Assembly: GCF_002797315.1 (NCBI RefSeq)
Contig: NZ_KZ454936.1
Location: 2,489,645-2,553,644, forward strand
Source of the DNA: Bacillus sp. FJAT-44742
GTDB taxonomy: Bacteria; Bacillota; Bacilli; Bacillales; Marinococcaceae
DNA length: 64,000 nucleotides
Direction of reading: 5' to 3'
The stretch's first letter is position 1; each line of letters opens with the position of its first letter. Shown here piece after piece: positions 57,780 through 64,000 of this stretch. The notes beneath the pieces are model-generated. The model made no database searches, was not told the DNA's origin, and saw nothing but the letters and a program-made list of their open reading frames with translations. The translations under genes and the position numbers were made by a program.

Positions 57780-57938
57780 AACATCATCTCCAGTTTGACC
57801 CTGGTTGCTACCCAGGTGACCTTCTTCTCCAATTCTCTTCATACTATCATATCATTCATACAAGAGGTTTGGAAAGGAAGCAAACACACCCATTTTCTAT
57901 TGGAGTTAGACAACTTTTTCATAGGTAAGGAAAAATAT

Positions 57939-57970
57939 GAAAAAGGGTGCCACGAAGGCACCCCTTTTTA
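57939..57970. terminator. terminator after speD
   Basis: GGGTGCC/GGCACCC stem with a 5-base loop flanked by A- and T-runs, so active in either direction. Confidence 0.9.
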
Positions 57971-57978
57971 TTTATAGG

Positions 57979-58362
57979 TTATAATACTTTTGCGATTGGC
58001 TTCTTTACTTGTACAGGTCCCATTCCTCTTGGGACTTCTACTACTTCTTGAGTTTCGGCACCGAGCGCTTCAGAAATATAATTTGAAGCCACATTTGGAT
58101 CGATGCGATCTCCACATGTGTATACATCAATGCTTGCATACCCATGTTCTGGAAAGCTGTGGATTGTAAGATGAGATTCGGAAATAATCACTACCCCGCT
58201 TACACCGTGTGGAGCAAATTTATGAAAAGCCACTTCTCTTACTTCGGCACCTGCCCGTAAAGCTGCATCTACAAAGACCTGTTCAATATAATTTAAATCG
58301 TTTAATTTCTCAATACTGCAACCCCAAAGTTCCGCAATGACATGTCTTCCCATTGTATCCAT
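57979..58362 (-). CDS. speD: S-adenosylmethionine decarboxylase proenzyme
   Basis: Pyruvoyl enzyme making decarboxylated SAM for spermidine. 127 residues; the self-cleavage serine is S63 in [16 protein letters not shown], with H68 and C83 as expected catalytic residues. Of three in-frame ATGs (58380, 58371, 58362) the last has GAGGGGG nine bases upstream and gives MDTMGRH, matching B. subtilis SpeD. It has its own promoter and a ~140-base leader. Confidence 0.94.
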   Translation of the reverse strand: MDTMGRHVIAELWGCSIEKLNDLNYIEQVFVDAALRAGAEVREVAFHKFAPHGVSGVVIISESHLTIHSFPEHGYASIDVYTCGDRIDPNVASNYISEALGAETQEVVEVPRGMGPVQVKKPIAKVL

Positions 58363-58509
58363 AAGCGGCATCCCCCTCATTTAAAAATACTTCATGCATA
58401 CTCAAGCATGGAGGAAATCGTTACTACGGGGGAAAGTTAGTTCTCAGAGGCCCTAACCCTTTCAGTAACAACAGTTCCTTATACAGCTTAGTCGAAGTTC
58501 ACGAAATTT

Positions 58510-58538
58510 AGTATACTTCCTTTACTCAATTTTTGCAA
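58510..58538 (-). promoter_or_regulatory. sigma-A promoter for speD
   Basis: Minus strand: TTGCAA (58533-58538), 17 bases, TATACT (58510-58515). The leader downstream holds a stem GTTAG/CTAAC with flanking GAAA/TTTC (about 58437-58466). Confidence 0.75.
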
Positions 58539-58632
58539 TAACGTAATGATATTTTTATATTTTCTTTAATTTTCTCCTTATTCATACGTTTTACTTCATT
58601 TTTTTATAATGGATGATTATGCAGAAAATCAG

Positions 58633-58663
58633 TAAAAGAGCACCAGGCTTCCTGATGCTCTTT
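58633..58663 (-). terminator. terminator after gapB
   Basis: AAAGAGCACCAGG/CCTGATGCTCTTT with a 3-base loop and TTTT on the minus strand. It uncouples gapB from speD. Confidence 0.85.
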
Positions 58664-58669
58664 GTATAT

Positions 58670-59698
58670 TTATGCCCCAACCGGTGATGTTTTATTAATT
58701 CCGTTCGCTACATGGTTCACAAGATCAACAACCCGGCAGGAATATCCCCACTCATTGTCATACCATGCAAGCACCTTTACTTGTCTGTCATTCATTACCA
58801 TCGTAGACAAGCCATCGATAATGGAGGAGTTCTCATTTCCATTATAATCAACAGAAACAAGAGGATCATTGTTATAAGCGAGTATTCCTTTCAATTCACC
58901 GTTTGCAGCTGTTTCAAATGCCTTGTTTACCTCTTCAACTGTTACATTCTTTTTCAAGTCGACAACTAAGTCAACAAGAGAGACGTTAGGGGTCGGAACT
59001 CTTAAAGCCATGCCATTCATTTTCCCTTCAAGTTCAGGAAGGACTTTTGAAAGTGCTTTAGCAGCTCCTGTAGAAGTAGGGATGATTGACTGGCCGCAGG
59101 CTCTTGCTCTTCTTAAATCCTTGTGAGGATTATCAATGTTCTTTTGGTCATTTGTATAAGAATGTACGGTAGTCATCATTCCTGTTTCAATTCCAAATTG
59201 TTTTTCCAGTACTTTTACGACAGGTGCCAAGCAGTTAGTAGTGCAGGACGCATTGGACACAACATCATGTTTTTCAGGGTTATAGTCTTCTTCGTTTACA
59301 CCCATTACGATCGTTACATCTTCATTTTTTCCAGGGGCTGTAATAATGACTTTCTTTGCTCCTGCTTCAATATGAAGCCCAGCTGTTTCTTTTGACTTGA
59401 ACTTCCCGGTTGCTTCAATAACGATATCTACACCAAGCTCCTTCCATGGAAGCTCTTTTGGATCACGCTTTTGAAGAAGTACAATCTCTTTTCCATTTAT
59501 AAATAATTTATCGTCTTTCGCAATAACCTCCGCATCAAAAACGCCGTGAATCGTATCATATTTTAAAAGGTGGGCTAATGTTTCCGCAGGATAACTTGCG
59601 TTAATGGCCACCATATCTAATTTGTCATCAAGGATTGCTTTTCTAAAAACCATTCTTCCAATTCTTCCAAACCCATTTACTGCTACCTTAACCGTCAT
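58670..59698 (-). CDS. gapB: glyceraldehyde-3-phosphate dehydrogenase, gluconeogenic type
   Basis: Phosphorylating GAPDH of the GapB type, which works with NADP in gluconeogenesis. 342 residues; NGFGRIGR Rossmann motif, catalytic cysteine C152 in [12 protein letters not shown], and [17 protein letters not shown] in place of the NAD-selecting acidic residue of GapA. The ATG at 59698 has GAGGAGG eight bases upstream. The neighbour speD matches B. subtilis. Two CcpN sites lie upstream. Confidence 0.95.
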   Translation of the reverse strand: MTVKVAVNGFGRIGRMVFRKAILDDKLDMVAINASYPAETLAHLLKYDTIHGVFDAEVIAKDDKLFINGKEIVLLQKRDPKELPWKELGVDIVIEATGKFKSKETAGLHIEAGAKKVIITAPGKNEDVTIVMGVNEEDYNPEKHDVVSNASCTTNCLAPVVKVLEKQFGIETGMMTTVHSYTNDQKNIDNPHKDLRRARACGQSIIPTSTGAAKALSKVLPELEGKMNGMALRVPTPNVSLVDLVVDLKKNVTVEEVNKAFETAANGELKGILAYNNDPLVSVDYNGNENSSIIDGLSTMVMNDRQVKVLAWYDNEWGYSCRVVDLVNHVANGINKTSPVGA

Positions 59699-59720
59699 AA
59701 AGGAAGCCTCCTCTGTTATT

Positions 59721-59731
59721 TGTGATATACT
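59721..59731 (+). promoter_or_regulatory. CcpN operator 1 at gapB
   Basis: TGTGATATACT fits the CcpN consensus TRTGHYATAYW (as I recall it) at every position, on the plus strand, within the gapB leader. Confidence 0.75.
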
Positions 59732-59752
59732 AAATAACCTTTTGTTAAAATT

Positions 59753-59763
59753 AGTATAACACA
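59753..59763 (-). promoter_or_regulatory. CcpN operator 2 overlapping the gapB -10
   Basis: TGTGTTATACT on the minus strand, again a full match, containing a probable -10 TATACT (59753-59758). The two sites are about 32 bases apart centre to centre and face opposite ways. CcpN represses gapB during glycolysis in B. subtilis. Confidence 0.78.
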
Positions 59764-59888
59764 AAGAGGTTTCATCGGACTATAGTTTTTATGAAAACGG
59801 TACGATAAAGATGACAATTTTTTCTGAAACGAGATATGTAAAGAATCTCATCTTTTAGTCTTTTCTTTCTATAGTATGTACGAGAAAC

Positions 59889-59933
59889 AAAAAAAAGCTT
59901 TAAAAACCAAGGAAAACCTTAGAATTTAAAGCT
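59889..59933 (-). terminator. terminator after coaE
   Basis: AGCTTTAAA/TTTAAAGCT outer stem and AAGG/CCTT inner stem, with a long T-run on the minus strand. Confidence 0.85.
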
Positions 59934-59938
59934 TTTTT

Positions 59939-60541
59939 CTAGTCAACTATAGGGAGTTTCCAATTCGCTAATACATTCTTCAACTGTTTTTTAGTATCTT
60001 CTCTTGAACCGCCATTATCGATCACTTTATCGGCAAATTCTCTTTTTTTAATTAAAGGCATTTGCGACCGTATTCGATTAAGCGCATCCTCTTCGCTTGA
60101 TTGATCTCTCTCCATTAAACGTGCAAGCTGAATTTCATCTTCCACATATACCAGGAGCACTTTATCCACCATGAAGTGAAGCTGGTTTTCAATTAGAAGC
60201 GGAAGGTCAAATACGATATGCTCATGTCCTTTATCCTGAAGTATCTCTTTCTCTTCAATCATTTTAGAACGGATGGCCGGGTGCATAATTTGGTTTAAAA
60301 TCTCCCGGCGTTTATCATCTTCAAAAATTAATTTACCAAGGGATTTGCGATTGATAGTTCCGTCAATGTTTACAATATTTGAGCCAAAGGCTTCTATAAT
60401 TTGTTCATAAGCCTGCTCTCCCGGTTCGGCTACTTCCCGTGCTATTTTATCAGCATCGACAACCGGAAGTCCCCATTCTTCCATCAAACCAGCAACAAAG
60501 CTTTTACCGCTTGCAATTCCGCCTGTTAATCCTATAATCAC
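59939..60541 (-). CDS. coaE: dephospho-CoA kinase
   Basis: Last step of coenzyme A synthesis, phosphorylating the 3'-OH of dephospho-CoA. 200 residues: P-loop LTGGIASGKS at the N-terminus, DADKIAREV (about 30) and the lid region with RIRSQMPL. The start is a GTG at 60541, with AAAGGAGGGGG five bases upstream; the longer frame to 60607 is not supported. Order polA-mutM-ytaF-coaE as in B. subtilis. Confidence 0.95.
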   Translation of the reverse strand: MIIGLTGGIASGKSFVAGLMEEWGLPVVDADKIAREVAEPGEQAYEQIIEAFGSNIVNIDGTINRKSLGKLIFEDDKRREILNQIMHPAIRSKMIEEKEILQDKGHEHIVFDLPLLIENQLHFMVDKVLLVYVEDEIQLARLMERDQSSEEDALNRIRSQMPLIKKREFADKVIDNGGSREDTKKQLKNVLANWKLPIVD

Positions 60542-60623
60542 ATGAACCCCCTCCTTTCTTTGTGAACGGCAGGTACAATTTATGTAAAGAAGACTCTCTT
60601 GCCGCAATGGAAAGAAAGTCCTG

Positions 60624-61274
60624 TTACAAGTTTAAAACACCAAGCACAATCAACAGCACCCCGGGGAGAAAAGACATGCTTTTCACCCAGTTTACTCCTG
60701 ACAGCCTGTAACCGCCTTTCATACCAAGTGTTACAAAAAAAGCACACATAAAAGCTACAGTACCAGCAAGAAAAATAGGGCTGATTCCAATTAAAGAGGC
60801 ACCAATCCCTGCTCCAAACGCATCCAGTGATAAAGCGATTCCTAATAAAAATGCTTCACGGAGACTGATAGTCCCTGACCCATCCACATCTGCAGCTGTA
60901 GGCTTTTTTAGTATGCTAATTACAAGTCCCAGCCATTTAATTTCAAAATTTATGAAAAACCCGTCTTTTTCTTTGACTGTCTTCTGTTGCTCTTCTTTCC
61001 CTTCTGATGGTTTAAGTACTTGATAAATTGCCCAGACGCCAATCATGATCAATATTATGCCTCCGACAGATTCAGCAAAGTCTGATGATACATAGCGCTG
61101 AATGATCGTGCCAAATCCTGAGGCTATAAGCACTGATACTGCTGAACATCCGGCGATAAAAATGAGAGCTCTTAATGGAAGCTTCATTTTTCTCAACCCA
61201 TAGGTTAACCCGACTCCAAAGCTATCTAAACTTACGGCGAAGGCAAGCACCAACAATGAAAGGACTTCTGCCAT
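60624..61274 (-). CDS. ytaF: MntP/YtaF-family membrane protein
   Basis: Six-helix membrane protein of 216 residues in two repeats, each starting with the motif AVSLDSFGVG or ALSLDAFGAG, as in MntP manganese exporters. The B. subtilis counterpart YtaF is annotated as sporulation-related. A hydrophilic loop with DVDGSGTISLREA (about 129) resembles an EF-hand-like acidic loop. ATG start. Confidence 0.88.
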   Translation of the reverse strand: MAEVLSLLVLAFAVSLDSFGVGLTYGLRKMKLPLRALIFIAGCSAVSVLIASGFGTIIQRYVSSDFAESVGGIILIMIGVWAIYQVLKPSEGKEEQQKTVKEKDGFFINFEIKWLGLVISILKKPTAADVDGSGTISLREAFLLGIALSLDAFGAGIGASLIGISPIFLAGTVAFMCAFFVTLGMKGGYRLSGVNWVKSMSFLPGVLLIVLGVLNL

Positions 61275-61374
61275 ACAGATAAGCTCCTCTCCATCGCATA
61301 CTTTACGATAAGTATATGGCAGGAGCCTATCCGATGTTCATCGGCAAACAAAAGTCACTTCCTATTTTCAACAT

Positions 61375-62202
61375 TTATTTTTCTGGCTGGCATTCAGGGC
61401 AAAAATGAGTGCCTCTGCCAGCTACAACCAGCTTTTCGATTGGAGTCATACAGTTTCTGCATTCTTCCCCTTGCCTTCCATATACATAGAGATGAAGCTG
61501 AAACATGCCCATGTCACCTTTGCTGTTTACATATGAGCGAACGGAGCTTCCACCCTTATCTACAGCTTCCTGAAGTGTCTCCACAATGGTTTGATGAAGT
61601 CTTCTTAACTTCTCATCATTTAAGGTGCTTGCTTTGGCATTAGGTCTGATTCCAGCTTTAAATAAGGCTTCATCCACGTAAATATTCCCAAGTCCAGCTA
61701 CTGCTTTTTGATCAAGAAGGACCGCTTTAACATTGCGGGTCGTTTTTTCAAATGACCTTTTCAATACATCAGGTGTAAAGTTCGGCGTTAGAGGTTCAGG
61801 ACCGAGCTGAGCAAGGGGAAGAGCAGCCTCTTCCGTCCCTTTTTCAAAAAGATGCATGGTTCCGAATTTACGTACATCCCTGTATCTGAGCTCAGTTCCA
61901 TCGGTAAATAAAAAGCGCACATGTGTATGTTTATCTGCTTCTTGTCCATCAGACATTTCGTAACGGCCTTCCATTCGAAGGTGGGAAACAAGAACGAGAT
62001 CGTCCAGATGAAATTTTAAGAACTTACCTCGTCTTGTAATTTCATGAATTGTTTGCCCATGAATAAGAGTCCGAAAAGCTTCCTGATCATCGGGTCTTTT
62101 TATAATTTTTGGCCAGGTTATGGTAACCTCTTTGATTTCTTTCCCTTTGATAAGCTGGGTGAGCGTTTCTTTTACTGTTTCTACCTCAGGAAGTTCAGGC
62201 AT
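61375..62202 (-). CDS. mutM: formamidopyrimidine-DNA glycosylase
   Basis: Removes 8-oxoguanine and FapyG and nicks the abasic site. 275 residues: catalytic P2-E3 in PELPEVETV, helix-two-turn-helix in the middle (GLGNIYVDEALFKAGIRP), and a C-terminal zinc finger with C-X2-C...C-X2-C (CRNC...CPEC). ATG with AAGGAG eight bases upstream. Directly follows polA. Confidence 0.97.
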   Translation of the reverse strand: MPELPEVETVKETLTQLIKGKEIKEVTITWPKIIKRPDDQEAFRTLIHGQTIHEITRRGKFLKFHLDDLVLVSHLRMEGRYEMSDGQEADKHTHVRFLFTDGTELRYRDVRKFGTMHLFEKGTEEAALPLAQLGPEPLTPNFTPDVLKRSFEKTTRNVKAVLLDQKAVAGLGNIYVDEALFKAGIRPNAKASTLNDEKLRRLHQTIVETLQEAVDKGGSSVRSYVNSKGDMGMFQLHLYVYGRQGEECRNCMTPIEKLVVAGRGTHFCPECQPEK

Positions 62203-62214
62203 GTATCTCTCTCC

Positions 62215-64000
62215 TTATTTTGCATCATACCAGGTATCTCCGTATGAAACGTCTGCCTTTAATGGCACCTCAAGTGAAATGGTTTGTTCCATTTCTTCTG
62301 TAACAAGCTCTTTCATGATCTCCAGTTCTTCAGATGGCACTTCAAAAATCAGTTCATCGTGCACCTGTAAAAGCAGGCGGCTTTTCACCTTTTCCTGCTC
62401 CATTCGCTCACTTACATCCACCATTGCTTTCTTAATAATATCAGCAGCCGTTCCCTGTATTGGTGTATTCATAGCCGTCCGCTCGGCAAAGCTTCTGCGG
62501 TTGAAATTGCGGCTTGTAATATCAGGGAGATAGCGGCGGCGGTGCATAAGTGTTGTGACGAAACCCTTTTCTCTTGCTTCTTCTTTACTGTTTTCCATGT
62601 ATTCCTTCACTTTGGGATAGCTTTCTAAATAACGATCTATGAATTCCTGAGCCTCTTTACGAGTTATACCAAGGCTTTGAGATAAACCATAATCGCTGAT
62701 ACCATAGACGATTCCAAAATTAACTGCTTTGGCACTTCTTCTCATGTCAGCAGTAACTCCGTCTTCTTCCACGTGAAAAACATCCATCGCTGTCTTTGTA
62801 TGCACATCCATATTGTTTTGAAAAGCTTCCAGTAATCCTTTATCCCCTGCCATATGAGCTAAAACTCTCAGTTCAATCTGTGAATAGTCAGCTGCAAGTA
62901 TGACCCAATTATCTTCCGACGAGACAAAAGCTCTGCGAATCTTTCTGCCCTCTTCTAAACGAATTGGGATATTTTGCAGGTTGGGCTCTGTTGAGCTTAA
63001 CCGTCCCGTTTGGGTAATTGCCTGATTAAAGGTCGTATGAATTTTGTTTGTCTCAGGATGAATAACCTTTAACAACCCATCTACATACGTTGATTTCAAT
63101 TTAGAAACCTGACGGTAATGAAGAAGCTTAGGAATAATTTCATGCCTGTCTTGAAGCTTCTCTAAAACGTCAGCTGACGTAGAATACCCTGTTTTTGTTT
63201 TCTTGATAGGAGGAAGATTCAATTTTTCAAAAAGGATAGGTCCAAGCTGTTTCGGTGAATTAATATTAAACTCAGTTCCCGCCAGGGCATGAATTTCTTT
63301 TTCAAGCTCCTTTAATGTTTTATCTAATTCCGTCCCCATTTTTTCAAGCTGCTCTGCATCAACCTGTACACCTGTCGTTTCCATGTTCCCAAGAATCAGC
63401 GACAAAGGTAATTCAAGATTTGAAAAAAGGTCATGCTGCTCGTTTTCTTTCAGATCTTTCTCAAGTTCTTCTTTTAAAGTAAATATTGTTTCACCTTTAC
63501 GAACTAGGTGCTCTGCCAGAATATTTTCTTTTGGTTCTGCCCGCTTTGCTCCTTTTCCGTAAACAGCGTCATCCTGGTCGACAATTTTTTTCTTGTATCT
63601 AGAAGCGATATCCGCAAGCTCATGTGAGGAGGATGAAGGATCAATTAAATAGGAAGCAATTAACATGTCAAAATTGACACCGGCCAGAACAATACCTTTC
63701 CAGCCAAGGGCTACGACTGCCCGTTTCGTATCAAACATTAGTTTCTCTGTGGTCTCATCGGCTGCCCACTCTCTGAAAACTTCAGATTCCATGGCAACCT
63801 TTGCAGGAATGTAATACCGTCCTTTTTCATTTACCAGGGCTATGCCCCATATATCAGCCTGGTGATAGTTTTCTTGAGGCACTTCAACAACTAACGCTGA
63901 AGGAGAAACCAGGATGTCCTTTGTTACTTCCTCCACGCTGCTGTAGGTAACATCCTTTAAATCCTCTTGAACTTCCGTTTCTCCGTCATCAAACCTTTCA
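62215..64000 (-). CDS. polA: DNA polymerase I, 5' part outside window
   Basis: Repair and Okazaki-fragment polymerase. About 595 C-terminal residues are visible; the reading frame is open to base 64000, so the 5' nuclease domain is off the window. The visible part has a degenerate 3'-5' exonuclease-like domain and the family A palm: DYSQIELRVLAHMAGD (motif A), RRSAKAVNFGIVYGISDYGLS (motif B) and VHDE (motif C). The first ATG-like codon at 63936 is not the true start. Confidence 0.97.
   Translation of the reverse strand, partial: ERFDDGETEVQEDLKDVTYSSVEEVTKDILVSPSALVVEVPQENYHQADIWGIALVNEKGRYYIPAKVAMESEVFREWAADETTEKLMFDTKRAVVALGWKGIVLAGVNFDMLIASYLIDPSSSSHELADIASRYKKKIVDQDDAVYGKGAKRAEPKENILAEHLVRKGETIFTLKEELEKDLKENEQHDLFSNLELPLSLILGNMETTGVQVDAEQLEKMGTELDKTLKELEKEIHALAGTEFNINSPKQLGPILFEKLNLPPIKKTKTGYSTSADVLEKLQDRHEIIPKLLHYRQVSKLKSTYVDGLLKVIHPETNKIHTTFNQAITQTGRLSSTEPNLQNIPIRLEEGRKIRRAFVSSEDNWVILAADYSQIELRVLAHMAGDKGLLEAFQNNMDVHTKTAMDVFHVEEDGVTADMRRSAKAVNFGIVYGISDYGLSQSLGITRKEAQEFIDRYLESYPKVKEYMENSKEEAREKGFVTTLMHRRRYLPDITSRNFNRRSFAERTAMNTPIQGTAADIIKKAMVDVSERMEQEKVKSRLLLQVHDELIFEVPSEELEIMKELVTEEMEQTISLEVPLKADVSYGDTWYDAK

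Noticed and set aside
62120-62533. Plus-strand ORF of 137 residues opposite polA/mutM
   Set aside because: Shadow of the minus-strand coding frames, low complexity and serine-rich; no ribosome site.

Overview
This window is a core-chromosome segment of a spore-forming, low-GC Gram-positive bacterium of the Bacillaceae. The evidence is long gene-order agreement with the Bacillus subtilis ilv-leu to polA region, spore genes (gerE, gerM, sspI, ytxC, ytaF), strong AGGAGG-type ribosome binding sites, three T-box leaders, and apparent sites for GlcT, CcpA, FadR, CcpN and sigma W. A futalosine-pathway gene (mqnC) and the acidic proteome would suit a halo-alkaliphilic genus, but the genus cannot be fixed from this sequence. 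Almost every gene is on the minus strand; only yslB, sspI, ysdB and one FAD oxidoreductase are on the plus strand.

Layout, left to right (most transcription runs right to left). 1-7.4 kb: branched-chain amino acid operon ilvE-ilvD-[Leu T-box]-ilvB-ilvN-ilvC-leuA, with a promoter, an upstream cre site and an unexplained 16-bp palindrome over the -35. 7.8-12.8 kb: tRNA-Arg, then ysnB, rdgB, rph, gerM, racE and ysmB. 13-15.3 kb: ptsHI behind a GlcT-type RNA antiterminator and terminator, placed where B. subtilis has none. 15.4-24.4 kb: gerE, ysmA, sdhCAB, a Ktr/Trk potassium channel subunit, yslB, uvrC and trxA. 24.5-31.7 kb: fatty-acid degradation genes etfAB, fadB and fadR plus two tandem long-chain acyl-CoA synthetases, with FadR boxes and a cre. 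31.8-41.5 kb: yshE with a tiny membrane ORF, mutS2, polX, cvpA, zapA, and pheST under a Phe T-box. 41.6-48.5 kb: CBS protein, ysgA, sspI, M42 peptidase, dUTPase, ysdB (sigma W), a TVP38-type membrane protein, ysdA, and rplT-rpmI-infC with an L20-type leader. 48.6-54.7 kb: thrS under a Thr T-box, ytxC, mqnC and a plus-strand flavoprotein. 54.8-64 kb: dnaI, dnaB, nrdR, speD, gapB (CcpN sites), coaE, ytaF, mutM and polA (cut by the window edge).

The genes form ordinary housekeeping modules: branched-chain amino acid synthesis, respiration, beta-oxidation, aminoacyl-tRNA supply, translation initiation, DNA repair and replication initiation. I see no phage, IS element, CRISPR array, toxin-antitoxin or defence island. 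The most interesting signals are regulatory: control of ptsHI without an adjacent ptsG, a mid-operon T-box, the palindrome at ilvE, different control of the duplicated acyl-CoA synthetases, a 27-residue membrane peptide ORF, and the long speD leader. Many start codons here were reassigned from the longest ORF to the codon with a good Shine-Dalgarno sequence.
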